Shown in pieces: positions 50,780 through 59,327 of a stretch of 64,000 bases of DNA; within the stretch, counting starts at the first letter, position 1; each line of letters starts with the position of its first letter. Both the position numbers and the translations under genes were made by a program. Location: the IMG/VR virus record IMGVR_UViG_3300025151_000017, positions 1 to 64,000 of that record; one strand, 5' to 3'. The notes beneath the pieces are model-generated. The model was not told the DNA's origin. It saw only the letters and a list, made by a program, of their open reading frames with translations, and made no database searches. This stretch comes from a virus.

Positions 50780-51202
50780 ATGAACGCAACTTTTAATGTT
50801 TGGAGAGACACTTCTCCATTTTCTATTGGCTTTGACAATCTATTTGATACATTCGATAGAGTTAATGCTATTCACAAATCAGAAAGCTACCCACCATACA
50901 ATATCAAAAAACTCAGCGATGAGAAGTTTGCTATTGAAATGGCTGTGGCTGGATTTTCTAAAAAAGATATTACAGTTGAACATCAGGAGAACACTTTGAC
51001 AATCAAGTCAGTGCCTTCTGAAACTAAAACTGAAGAGGAATATGTACATCAAGGTATTTCTAAAAGAAACTTTACTCGTACATTTACAGTCGCCGATGAT
51101 GTAGTAGTCAAAGGTGCTTCTCTAAAAGACGGAATGCTTTCTGTCGAACTCGAAAGGATTATTCCTGAAGAGAAAAAACTTAAAGTCATCGACATTAAGT
51201 AA
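50780..51202 (+). CDS. hsp20: Small heat-shock protein Hsp20
   Basis: 140 residues. The alpha-crystallin domain spans ~38-138 (YPPYNIKKLSDEKFAIEMAVAGFSKKDITVE, ENTLTIKS, GISKRNFTRTF, LKDGMLSVELER). These ATP-independent chaperones hold unfolding proteins; Hsp20 genes are a hallmark of marine T4-like phages, close to gp43. AAGGAGG precedes the ATG. The upstream RpoH-like promoter suggests induction with the host heat-shock response. Confidence 0.95.
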   Translation: MNATFNVWRDTSPFSIGFDNLFDTFDRVNAIHKSESYPPYNIKKLSDEKFAIEMAVAGFSKKDITVEHQENTLTIKSVPSETKTEEEYVHQGISKRNFTRTFTVADDVVVKGASLKDGMLSVELERIIPEEKKLKVIDIK

Positions 51203-51212
51203 TTAACCAAGT

Positions 51213-51234
51213 CCCTCCTCCCGATGGAGGAGGG
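51213..51234 (+). terminator. Nine-base GC hairpin after hsp20
   Basis: CCCTCCTCC (51213-51221) pairs perfectly with GGAGGAGGG (51226-51234), loop CGAT. No T-tract follows, so it may be an RNA 3'-stabiliser or a weak terminator. The 3' arm contains an SD-like GGAGG that the stem would hide. Confidence 0.55.
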
Positions 51235-51257
51235 CACCACTTTAATATGGAGATATT

Positions 51258-51572
51258 ATGAAAGAAGATAAAATTAAATTGTTTATGATGAACTCAGGTG
51301 AGATCGTTGTAGCTGAAGTGATTGATGCAGGTCCAGAGCATTTTGAAACTAATATGCCAAGTATGCTAGTGACCGAAGCACCAAATGAACAAGGTAAATC
51401 CCAAGTTGGCTTGGCACCTTACTGTCCATATGGCGACCCAAATAACTCTATTACTTTTTACAAGAACTCTATTCAATCGGTTGTAAATCCAACCAAACAA
51501 CTTAAAGACGAATATAAAAGGATCTGGGGCAGTCCTAGTATTGTGACTCCCGAAAAAAAACTAATTGTATAA
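51258..51572 (+). CDS. LSm-like small protein next to gp43
   Basis: 104 residues. Residues ~5-30 (KIKLFMMNSGEIVVAEVIDA) repeat the Sm-like pattern seen in the protein at 34162. The middle (GLAPYCPYGDPNNSITFYKNSIQSV) may be a second half of the barrel and the C-terminus (KDEYKRIWGSPSIVTPEKK) is polar. Such short proteins recur in marine T4-like phages beside replication genes; an RNA-binding or replisome role is inferred. Confidence 0.6.
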   Translation: MKEDKIKLFMMNSGEIVVAEVIDAGPEHFETNMPSMLVTEAPNEQGKSQVGLAPYCPYGDPNNSITFYKNSIQSVVNPTKQLKDEYKRIWGSPSIVTPEKKLIV

Positions 51573-51573
51573 C

Positions 51574-51602
51574 TTTACTTTTAACTTAAAAAGGAGTAGA
51601 GT
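51574..51602 (+). promoter_or_regulatory. TTTACT-17-TAGAGT promoter, leaderless start of gp43
   Basis: TTTACT (51574-51579), 17 bases, TAGAGT (51597-51602). The expected start, seven bases after the -10, is 51609, exactly the A of the gp43 ATG. The AAGGAG at 51591 lies upstream of that start and 12 bases or more from the ATG. Confidence 0.75.
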
Positions 51603-51608
51603 TATATT

Positions 51609-54092
51609 ATGAAGTTTTATACCAATGTTCATCCGCATGGTAATCAGCTTCTTGTCAGGTATATTTCAGGTGGCAAGAGACGAGCTGAAAAGATACCATT
51701 CAAACCTAGTGTCTGGGTGACACGAGGTAAAGGTGAAACACCATACAAAACTCTAAAAGGGCAACCTGCCTATAAAATCCAACAAGCAAGTATTAAAGAT
51801 GCTAAAGACTTCGTTCGTCAATACGAAGAAGTTATGGAAGTGCATGGTCAAACTCAATGGCATTATCAATATATGCACGATGAGTTTAAGAATGATATTG
51901 AATGGGATAAAGAACTAATTAAGATTTGGTCAATAGATATTGAGACTGAAACTGAAGAAGGGTTTCCGAATATTGAAAGAGCCAATGAAAAACTGCTTCT
52001 TATTACTGTACAAGATAATCACTCAAAAGAGATTGTCACTTTTGGTACTAAAGAATATACAGGCGACGCAAGGCAACATGATAATTGGCGATATGTATAT
52101 TGTCGTGATGAAAAGATTTTATTTCACAAGTTTCTAGATTACTGGATTGAAAATTATCCTGATGTAATTACAGGTTGGAACTCTCAGTTTTTTGACCTCG
52201 CATATTTATGGCGACGCATGTGTCATGTTATTGGTGAAGACCATGCTCGTAGATTGTCTCCCTGGAAGATTGTACATGAAAGAGAGATATATGTAAAAGG
52301 TAATAAAGAGTTCGCCATAGCAATCGCAGGTATTGCTCAGCTTGATTATCTTGACCTCTACAAAAAATATACTTACACAGCACAAGAGTCTTATCGTCTA
52401 GATAATATTGCATTCGTTGAACTTGGTCAAAAGAAACTTGACCATAGTGAGTATGCAACCTTCTCAGAGTTTTATAAAAACGACTGGAATAAATTCGTAG
52501 ATTATAATGTCATTGATACTGTATTGGTTGATAGACTAGAAGATAAAATGAAGCTGATTGAACTTCAGCTTACTATGGCATATAATGCTAAGATTAATTA
52601 TGATGATGTATTCTCTCAGGTTCGTATGTGGGACATGATTGTTCACAACTATCTGATGAAAGTAAATGTGGTAATACCACCCAAGTCTAGTAAAGATAAA
52701 TCAACACAGTTTGAAGGAGCATTTGTAAAAGAGCCACTTATCGGATTACATAAGTGGGTTGCTTCGTTTGACTTGAACTCGCTATATCCACACTTGATTA
52801 TGCAGTACAACATATCTCCCGAAACCTTACAACAGGAATCTGTTGAAAAAGGTGTTGACCATTATCTTAAAAACCCTGCTAAAGATTCTGAGTATGCTGT
52901 TGCTGCAAATGGTTCGCAATACAGAAAAGACTTTAGAGGTGTGTTCCCTAGTATTATGGAGGACTTCTATAACCAGAGGAAAGTTGCCAAGAAAGAAATG
53001 CTTCAGGCACAACAGTTGTATGAAAATGAAAACGATCCTCGCCAACTAAAAGTAATATCAAGCAAGAACAATTATCAGATGGGTATGAAGATTGCTCTTA
53101 ACTCTGCTTATGGTGCACTTGGTAATCAATACTTTAGATACTTTGATTTAAAAATGGCTGAAGCTATTACCACCTCTGGTCAACTATCTATCCGATGGAT
53201 ACATGATAGAATGAATGATTATCTAAACAAAATAATTGGTACAGATAATGAAGACTATATTATTGCTGTTGATACAGATTCTATTTATGTCACATTTGAG
53301 AAACTTGTTGATAAGGTTATGGGAGAAAAACAATCTGACATAAATAAAACTATTAAGTTCCTAGACACCATTTGTAATGAAAAGTTTATGCCATATATAA
53401 ATCAACAGTATGAAGAACTTGCTAAAAGGCAGAATGCTTTTGCTAACAAGATGGTAATGGAAAGAGAAGTTCTAGCTGATAAAGGTTTATGGACAGCTAA
53501 GAAAAGATATGTTCTTTCAGTATATAATTCAGAAGGTGTATCTTATAAAAAACCTAAGATGAAGATTATGGGTTTAGAGATGATTAAATCATCTACTCCC
53601 CATTCTGTTCGTGAGTTGTTGAAAGAAGCTATACCAACGATTCTTCATGGTGGTCAAAATGATTTGTATAAATTTATTGAGGATGCTAGAACACAATTTA
53701 ACTCTCTTCCTGTTGAAGAGATTGCTTTTCCTAGATCGGTAAATGGTTTGAAAAACTATCGTGACAGCATGAGCATATATCGCAAAGCAACTCCTATTCA
53801 TGTAAGAGGTGCCTTGCTCTACAATCATTACTTGAAGGAAAAGAACATTACTCTCAGATATAATGATATTAAAGAGGGTGAAAAAATCAAGTTTGTATAT
53901 CTTAAAAAACCTAATGTCATCAGGGAGAATGTTATATCCTTCCTAGATGTCGTGCCTAAAGAGTTCGGTATTCATGAATATGTGGACTATGACCTGATGT
54001 TTGAGAAGGTGTTTTTAGATCCCATTGAGATTATGGTACAGAGTCTAGGCTGGAAAGTAAGTCAAACAGCGAGTCTTGAGGACTTCTTCTAG
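51609..54092 (+). CDS. 43: DNA polymerase gp43 (family B)
   Basis: 827 residues (T4 gp43 is 898). The exonuclease domain has Exo I SIDIETETEEG (near residue 108) and Exo III YNVIDTVLVD. The polymerase domain has motif A SFDLNSLYPHLIM (near 385), motif B KIALNSAYGALGNQ (near 495) and motif C VDTDSIYV (near 555). All catalytic Asp residues are present. The C-terminus ends in SLEDFF, consistent with a gp45-binding tail (compare SLESFF at the end of the dioxygenase at 58026). Unsplit, unlike some cyanophage relatives. Confidence 0.97.
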   Translation: MKFYTNVHPHGNQLLVRYISGGKRRAEKIPFKPSVWVTRGKGETPYKTLKGQPAYKIQQASIKDAKDFVRQYEEVMEVHGQTQWHYQYMHDEFKNDIEWDKELIKIWSIDIETETEEGFPNIERANEKLLLITVQDNHSKEIVTFGTKEYTGDARQHDNWRYVYCRDEKILFHKFLDYWIENYPDVITGWNSQFFDLAYLWRRMCHVIGEDHARRLSPWKIVHEREIYVKGNKEFAIAIAGIAQLDYLDLYKKYTYTAQESYRLDNIAFVELGQKKLDHSEYATFSEFYKNDWNKFVDYNVIDTVLVDRLEDKMKLIELQLTMAYNAKINYDDVFSQVRMWDMIVHNYLMKVNVVIPPKSSKDKSTQFEGAFVKEPLIGLHKWVASFDLNSLYPHLIMQYNISPETLQQESVEKGVDHYLKNPAKDSEYAVAANGSQYRKDFRGVFPSIMEDFYNQRKVAKKEMLQAQQLYENENDPRQLKVISSKNNYQMGMKIALNSAYGALGNQYFRYFDLKMAEAITTSGQLSIRWIHDRMNDYLNKIIGTDNEDYIIAVDTDSIYVTFEKLVDKVMGEKQSDINKTIKFLDTICNEKFMPYINQQYEELAKRQNAFANKMVMEREVLADKGLWTAKKRYVLSVYNSEGVSYKKPKMKIMGLEMIKSSTPHSVRELLKEAIPTILHGGQNDLYKFIEDARTQFNSLPVEEIAFPRSVNGLKNYRDSMSIYRKATPIHVRGALLYNHYLKEKNITLRYNDIKEGEKIKFVYLKKPNVIRENVISFLDVVPKEFGIHEYVDYDLMFEKVFLDPIEIMVQSLGWKVSQTASLEDFF

Positions 54093-54095
54093 ACC

Positions 54096-54124
54096 TTTAC
54101 TTTTAAGTTTTTTTAGGGTAGAAT
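54096..54124 (+). promoter_or_regulatory. TTTACT-17-TAGAAT promoter, near-leaderless
   Basis: TTTACT (54096-54101, within TTTACTTTTAAG), 17 bases, TAGAAT (54119-54124). Expected start 54131, one base before the ATG at 54132. An ATG at 54123 overlaps the -10 and is not usable from this promoter. Confidence 0.75.
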
Positions 54125-54131
54125 GATAATA

Positions 54132-54425
54132 ATGAAAAAATTAATTGCTATATCGATGATGCTCGGAGTGACTATGTGTGCTCCACCAGCTTATTCTGCA
54201 CCGATGACTAAGGTATATGGTCCAAACTGTACGACTGAGACTACTTCTATTGTACAGAATGGTATTATTGTATCGGAGATCGTCACAACTAAATGTAAAG
54301 AAGAAACTCAACAGGGTCGTCAAAAGTTTGACCCAGAGAATAATCCTTCTGACGCATTACTAAATGAAGCAGCAAAGCTGGGTATGTACACCATCTTTAT
54401 TAAATTAATTACTGAAATGAACTAG
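54132..54425 (+). CDS. Exported protein with signal peptide, unknown
   Basis: 97 residues from ATG 54132. The first ~22 residues (MKKLIAISMMLGVTMCAPPA then YSA) are a classic Sec signal with cleavage after YSA. The mature ~75 residues hold two Cys (GPNCTTET, TTKCKEE), which could form a disulfide in the periplasm, and a helical end. Head of a three-gene cassette of envelope proteins with its own promoter between gp43 and uvsX. Roles in superinfection exclusion or envelope remodelling are guesses. Confidence 0.65.
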   Translation: MKKLIAISMMLGVTMCAPPAYSAPMTKVYGPNCTTETTSIVQNGIIVSEIVTTKCKEETQQGRQKFDPENNPSDALLNEAAKLGMYTIFIKLITEMN

Positions 54426-54435
54426 AGGATATATT

Positions 54436-54555
54436 ATGAAAATAATTATTGGGATTGCTATTGGGATTGGTATTACTTACTTCTATCCTGAAATGGCAAA
54501 TAATATAATTGAAATCGTGAAGGAGGTTAGTGATGTCATCATTTCAAAAGTATAA
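54436..54555 (+). CDS. 39-residue membrane peptide
   Basis: ATG 54436 after GAGGATATATT. The first 18 residues are hydrophobic (KIIIGIAIGIGITYFYPEM), then a helical tail (NNIIEIVKEVSDVIISKV). Its 3' end overlaps the lipoprotein gene, whose AAGGAGG lies within it. Probably an inner-membrane peptide of the same cassette. Confidence 0.5.
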   Translation: MKIIIGIAIGIGITYFYPEMANNIIEIVKEVSDVIISKV

Positions 54556-55087
54556 AATCATACCAGTTCTTGGTATGTTAGTATTTCTTGCAGCATGCTC
54601 GACTACTAAAATTGCAACTGAAGCGAATCGTGATGGGGTACTTAATAAAGTTCCTACATGGTATCTTGAAGCTGAAGTTGAAAAAGGACTAATTAGAAAC
54701 AGGGATGCCGAAGACTTTATTTATGGTGTCGGTTCTTCAGTTTCTTATGACTTACAGTTCGCTCTTGATAAAGCTACTACTATTGCGAAGTCTGATTTGG
54801 CTGACCAAGTAAATGGTAGAATCACTCAAAATGAAAGTATATATAAAGAGGAAGGATCTGGAGAAGGTGAAGACTTAATGGTTGAAAGATCTACAAGTCA
54901 AACAAATAATATCATTACTCCTACTTCACTTCCTGGATATGAAGAGTGGAACAAAGATGTATTCATTACTGCCGATGGTTTGTATCGAGTATATGTTGGT
55001 CTAAAGTGGTCTGAGAAAAACAATCGTTTAGCACCGAAAGTTGAATTGAAAACTATCAACCCAACTGAAGCTGTTCCATCTATTTAA
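54533..55087 (+). CDS. Lipoprotein, LPP20-like
   Basis: 184 residues from ATG 54533 (AAGGAGG at 54519-54525; a GTG at 54530 is also in frame). The signal ends in the lipobox LVFLAACS, so Cys is lipidated. The mature part (KVPTWYLEAEVEKG, FIYGVGSSVSYDLQFALDKA, KSDLADQVNGRI) follows the LPP20/DUF outer-membrane lipoprotein pattern. Phage-coded lipoproteins often block receptors or alter the envelope; the family function is unknown. Third gene of the exported cassette. Confidence 0.75.
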   Translation: MSSFQKYKIIPVLGMLVFLAACSTTKIATEANRDGVLNKVPTWYLEAEVEKGLIRNRDAEDFIYGVGSSVSYDLQFALDKATTIAKSDLADQVNGRITQNESIYKEEGSGEGEDLMVERSTSQTNNIITPTSLPGYEEWNKDVFITADGLYRVYVGLKWSEKNNRLAPKVELKTINPTEAVPSI

Positions 55088-55105
55088 ACTAAAGGAGATT
55101 AATTT

Positions 55106-56146
55106 ATGGTCGGATATTTAAATGACCTTATAGATAATCTCGGCAACGAGTACGCAGGTGTTGCGGAAAATGCACTAGACTCTGATGTTAATTTTGTAGA
55201 CACAGGGTCTTATGCATTTAATGCGTTGTTGAGTGGATCTATTTATGGAGGACTGCCAGGGAACAAGGTCACTGCCCTTGCTGGAGAAAGTTCTACAGGT
55301 AAAACTTTTTTCGCTCTAGGAGTTGCTAAAAACTTCCTGGATATGGATAAAGAAGCAGGTGTAATATATTTTGAAACAGAGGGTGCACTTACTAAGCAGA
55401 TCCTTGAAGACAGAGATATTGACACAAACAGATTTGTTATTGTACCAGTGACAACTATTCAAGAGTTTCGTACTCAAGCTGTGCGTATTCTTGAAAATCA
55501 TAAATCAGTCCCTGAACCAGCTAGGAAACCAATCCTATTTTGTTTAGACTCTTTGGGTATGCTATCAACTGAAAAAGAAGTAGCAGATGTAGCAGAGGGT
55601 AAGGATACTCGTGATATGACGAGAGCACAATTAGTAAGAGGTGCTTTCAGAGTATTGAGTCTAAAACTCGCACAGCTTGATGTACCAATGATTGTGACCA
55701 ATCATACTTACGATGTAATCGGATCTTATGTGCCTATGAAAGACATGGGTGGTGGAGGTGGCTTAAAGTATGCTGCATCTACAATCGTGTTCTTGGGTAA
55801 AAGTAAAGATCGTGATGGTACAGAAGTTGTAGGTAATATCATAAAAGCTACTACACAAAAATCTAGGTTTACTAAAGAGCAAATGAAAGTTGAATGTAAA
55901 CTTAATTTTGAAACAGGTTTATCTAGATACCATGGACTAATTGACCTCGCAGTCGAAGCAGGTATCTGGGAAAGTGCTGGTGGTCGTATTACTGTAGATG
56001 GTAAAAAAGTATTTGGTAAAGCTATTATGAAAGAGCCAGAAAAGTTTTTTACTGAAGATGTATTGAAACAGATTGACGAACACTGTAAATCTAAATTTAT
56101 GTATGGATCTGATGAGCAAGAAACCGATAACGATACAGGGGAATAA
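55106..56146 (+). CDS. uvsX: RecA-like recombinase UvsX
   Basis: 346 residues (T4 UvsX is 391). Walker A GESSTGKTFFALG (near residue 61-68), Walker B PILFCLDSLGML, and an L2-like segment at KDMGGGGGLKYAASTIVFLGKS identify the phage RecA homologue. It drives strand exchange with UvsY and gp32 in recombination-dependent replication. The acidic C-terminus (GSDEQETDNDTGE) is typical. The next gene begins within its last 35 bases. Confidence 0.95.
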   Translation: MVGYLNDLIDNLGNEYAGVAENALDSDVNFVDTGSYAFNALLSGSIYGGLPGNKVTALAGESSTGKTFFALGVAKNFLDMDKEAGVIYFETEGALTKQILEDRDIDTNRFVIVPVTTIQEFRTQAVRILENHKSVPEPARKPILFCLDSLGMLSTEKEVADVAEGKDTRDMTRAQLVRGAFRVLSLKLAQLDVPMIVTNHTYDVIGSYVPMKDMGGGGGLKYAASTIVFLGKSKDRDGTEVVGNIIKATTQKSRFTKEQMKVECKLNFETGLSRYHGLIDLAVEAGIWESAGGRITVDGKKVFGKAIMKEPEKFFTEDVLKQIDEHCKSKFMYGSDEQETDNDTGE

Positions 56147-56609
56147 TCCCGAACAGTACGAACCAATCCACACAGCTGAAGATTATGTGTCTGAGGAGGA
56201 TTACCTTACAGCGAAAGAAGAGTGGGAAAAAGAAAATTACCACACTGATAAATTAAGGGATACCTCTCAGGCACAGCTACCACACGAAATCCTAGAAGAA
56301 ACCAACGAACAAGGATTTATGAAACTTAGGATACTACAAGGTGTCCTAGAGGGTAAGGTTGTGTCTTTTGGTAAAGTATCATTTCAACCTACAGAAGATG
56401 AAACTATCAAACTTGATTACAGTTATGAGATAGAAGGTCCAGATAAATTTAGACCTGTACCAAAGGTTGAAGTGGAGAAAATACTTGGCGACTTTTTAAT
56501 GGCTATGATTAAGGAGCAAATGGAACAAAAGAATATTCTCTTCAAAGGTGGAGAGGATGAAATGAAAAAGGCAGTAGAGCCAGAAACCTTTGAATATAAG
56601 GAAACTTGA
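56112..56609 (+). CDS. Hypothetical protein after uvsX
   Basis: About 165 residues; I prefer ATG 56112 (ATGs at 56103 and 56073 are in frame, all inside uvsX). Acidic start (EQYEPIHTAEDYVSEEDYLT), a beta-rich middle (KLRILQGVLEGKVVSFGKVSFQP) and a helical C-terminus (VEKILGDFLMAMIKEQMEQK). No family recognised, although a gene of this size commonly follows uvsX in marine T4-like phages. Possible replication accessory. Confidence 0.55.
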   Translation: MSKKPITIQGNNPEQYEPIHTAEDYVSEEDYLTAKEEWEKENYHTDKLRDTSQAQLPHEILEETNEQGFMKLRILQGVLEGKVVSFGKVSFQPTEDETIKLDYSYEIEGPDKFRPVPKVEVEKILGDFLMAMIKEQMEQKNILFKGGEDEMKKAVEPETFEYKET

Positions 56610-56634
56610 TTTTTAACTTTATTTTAAGTAGAAT
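56606..56634 (+). promoter_or_regulatory. TTGATT-17-TAGAAT promoter, leaderless start of gp41
   Basis: TTGATT (56606-56611), 17 bases, TAGAAT (56629-56634). The expected start, 56641, is the A of the gp41 ATG, and no ribosome site is present. Confidence 0.7.
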
Positions 56635-56640
56635 GTAATT

Positions 56641-58029
56641 ATGCGTATTGAAGAAACTATACTTTCCAATCTATTTCAAAATGATGAGTTTACTCGTAAA
56701 GCAATCCCCTTTATTAAAGGTGAGTATTTTTCTGAGCGAGGTGAACGAATTATATTTGAAGAGTTTGAAAAACTTTTCATGCAATATAATAATGTTCCTA
56801 GTCCTGAGATGATTGCTAATGAAGTCTTTGCTCGTAAAGATTTATTTGAAGACGAACATAAAAACATGCAAGAGATGCTTGAGGATATAAAAGATATCCA
56901 GGCAGTAAATGAAAACTGGTTGTATGATAAAGCTGAAGAGTGGTGTAAAGAACGAGCAGTACATAATACTATTATGGACTCTATCAAGATTATTGATGGT
57001 AGAGATAAAAATCGTGACAAGGGTGCGATTCCTAAAATGATGCAGGATGCTCTTGGTGTATGTTTTGATAATAGTGTTGGTCATGATTATCTTGAAGATT
57101 CTGATGACAGGTATGAATACTATCACAAGGTTGAAGAAAAGATTAAGTTTGATATTGATTTATTGAATACCATTACTCGTGGTGGCTTGAGTAAAAAAAC
57201 TCTTAACATAGCTATGGCTGGTACAGGTGTTGGTAAATCTTTGTTTATGTGTCATCATGCTTCATCAGTTTTGGCTGAAGGTATGAATGTTCTTTATATT
57301 ACTATGGAGATGGCTGAAGAAAAAATCTCTGAAAGGATTGATGCTAACTTATTGAACTTGGGTATGGACGAAATTAAAGTTGTCGACCATGATATCTTTA
57401 GTAAAAGAATTAACAAAATTAAAGACCATAATAATGGTAAGCTAATTGTAAAAGAGTATCCGACAGGTGGTGCCCATGCTGGGCACTTCCGTGCTTTACT
57501 TGAAGAACTAAAAGTAAAAAAAGGATTTACACCTGATATTATTTTTATTGATTATCTAAACATCTGTGCTTCTCAAAGATTGAGGATGGGTGCAAATGTG
57601 AATACATATTCATATATTAAATCTATTGCTGAAGAACTAAGAGGATTGGCAGTTGAATATAACTGTCCTATCGTATCAGCAACTCAAACTACCAGAGGTG
57701 GATATAATAATACTGATGTCGGACTTGAAGATACTTCTGAAAGTTTTGGTTTACCAGCAACTGCTGATTTAATGTTTGCGATTATTGCTAGTGAAGAACT
57801 AGATAACATGGGACAGTGGATGATTAAGCAGTTGAAAAACAGATACTCCGATCCAAACTATTACAAAAGGTTTGTAGTTGGTGTTGATAAAAACAAGATG
57901 AGACTGTATAATGTAGAAGCATCTGCTCAGACTAATATCATGGACTCTGGTCAGGATAATGATATCGGAGCAGTGTTTGATAAAAGTGAAGCAGGTGAAC
58001 GATTAAATATGGAAGGGTTTAAGGTATGA
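56641..58029 (+). CDS. 41: Replicative helicase gp41 (DnaB-like)
   Basis: 462 residues (T4 gp41 is 475). The N-terminal ~150 residues are the helical DnaB-type collar. Walker A MAGTGVGKSLFMCHH (near residue 190-200), Walker B DIIFIDYLNICAS, and the C-terminal SATQTTRGGYN segment define the RecA-like hexameric helicase that moves 5' to 3' on the lagging strand with primase gp61 (not in this window). ATGA overlap with the next gene. Confidence 0.95.
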   Translation: MRIEETILSNLFQNDEFTRKAIPFIKGEYFSERGERIIFEEFEKLFMQYNNVPSPEMIANEVFARKDLFEDEHKNMQEMLEDIKDIQAVNENWLYDKAEEWCKERAVHNTIMDSIKIIDGRDKNRDKGAIPKMMQDALGVCFDNSVGHDYLEDSDDRYEYYHKVEEKIKFDIDLLNTITRGGLSKKTLNIAMAGTGVGKSLFMCHHASSVLAEGMNVLYITMEMAEEKISERIDANLLNLGMDEIKVVDHDIFSKRINKIKDHNNGKLIVKEYPTGGAHAGHFRALLEELKVKKGFTPDIIFIDYLNICASQRLRMGANVNTYSYIKSIAEELRGLAVEYNCPIVSATQTTRGGYNNTDVGLEDTSESFGLPATADLMFAIIASEELDNMGQWMIKQLKNRYSDPNYYKRFVVGVDKNKMRLYNVEASAQTNIMDSGQDNDIGAVFDKSEAGERLNMEGFKV

Positions 58030-59327
58030 CAAAAATAATAACTGCACCTAAAAAATTCGACTGTGAAGATAAACTTGGTTTTTTTGGTGATGAAAAAGAT
58101 TACGAATTACTAGTTGATTGGGATTGTGATTTTTATGCTCCTACACCTATGGGTGAAGAAAACAGTGAAGCTAACATTATCTTCAAGTTTCGTAAAAATT
58201 GGTTTACTCAAGAACAACAAGACGAAGCATATGCAGGTTTGCGTGAAGCAGCAGGTGCCACAGAGAATCGTGGTCTGGCAGCAGGTACTGAAAAAACAGT
58301 TGCTCTAGGAAGTAGAGATTGGGTCACTAATTATCATAATGCTTTACTACAATACTTTATGTCTCCATCAGCTACACTTGATGGCTCGGATCCTGTAGAA
58401 GCTATACGACAAGAATATAAAGGCAGGGAAAAGATTGCTGATGACAGTCGTGGTAAAGTATGGTTGGCACAAAAAGTTGCTGAAGAAGATTTCGTATTTG
58501 AAAACTGGGTTGAAGAAGTAAGAGTATTGCCACGAGATGAAATGATTGCTGAAGCAACAAGAGTAAATGATAAACTAACATCTACAACTTCTTATGCTAA
58601 CTCAGTGTTCTCTGGTATCGCAGGATACTTTGATAGATATCCTCGTATTCCTTTTGGTCGTCCTACCACTTATACTAGGGATAATTATGATAAGTTTGAG
58701 AGAGCATTCCCTTTCCTACAAAGATTATCAAATGGTTTTGAAGAACTGTTGCCTGTAAGACATGGTAAACAGATGGATGCTTGTAATAAACTAGATCCTA
58801 AATTTGTTATTCCTGGCACTGTTTTTACTACTGCTACTGTGAATAAAACTTTTAGAACAGCTTATCACAGAGATGCTGGTGATTTAAATGAAGGATTCTC
58901 TAATCTTACAGTCGTATCTAATAATGGTAAATACTCAGGTGGGTATCTAATACTTCCTGAATATAAAGTGGCTGTGAATATCCGTCCTGGAGATTTGCTA
59001 TTGATTAACAATCACGATGGTATTCATGGTAATACACCAATGGTACTAGAAGATGAAGAAGCTGAAAGAATATCTTTTGTATGTTATTTCAGAGAAAAAA
59101 TGTTAGAACTTGGCTCTTGGGATTACGAACAAACTAGAGAAGAATATGTCACTGCTCGTAGAACTAATAAAGAACACCCTTTACAAAGACCACTATGGAA
59201 TGGTATTAGTCCTGGCATGTGGGATGAAAAAGAGTGGTATGATTTTCTTGAAAACAAATTAGGAACTGATGTATTGGTACAGTATCATCCTGACAGTCAA
59301 GCCAGTTCCCTGGAGAGTTTCTTTTAA
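58026..59327 (+). CDS. 2OG-Fe(II) dioxygenase of the JBP/TET type (putative DNA base hydroxylase)
   Basis: 433 residues, ATGA overlap with gp41. The double-stranded beta-helix core lies at ~260-360: the Fe ligands His281 and Asp283 in AYHRDAGD, the strand pair GKYSGGYLILPEYKVAVNIRP, the distal ligand His334 in DGIHGNTP, and Arg348 as the likely 2-oxoglutarate partner. The spacing and the YSGG..LPE...N.RPGD pattern are those of the JBP/TET branch, which hydroxylates thymine or 5-methylcytosine in DNA. The C-terminal SLESFF resembles a clamp-binding tail, which would bring it to the replication fork (inference). A plain prolyl-hydroxylase-like enzyme is the alternative. Confidence 0.72.
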   Translation: MTKIITAPKKFDCEDKLGFFGDEKDYELLVDWDCDFYAPTPMGEENSEANIIFKFRKNWFTQEQQDEAYAGLREAAGATENRGLAAGTEKTVALGSRDWVTNYHNALLQYFMSPSATLDGSDPVEAIRQEYKGREKIADDSRGKVWLAQKVAEEDFVFENWVEEVRVLPRDEMIAEATRVNDKLTSTTSYANSVFSGIAGYFDRYPRIPFGRPTTYTRDNYDKFERAFPFLQRLSNGFEELLPVRHGKQMDACNKLDPKFVIPGTVFTTATVNKTFRTAYHRDAGDLNEGFSNLTVVSNNGKYSGGYLILPEYKVAVNIRPGDLLLINNHDGIHGNTPMVLEDEEAERISFVCYFREKMLELGSWDYEQTREEYVTARRTNKEHPLQRPLWNGISPGMWDEKEWYDFLENKLGTDVLVQYHPDSQASSLESFF

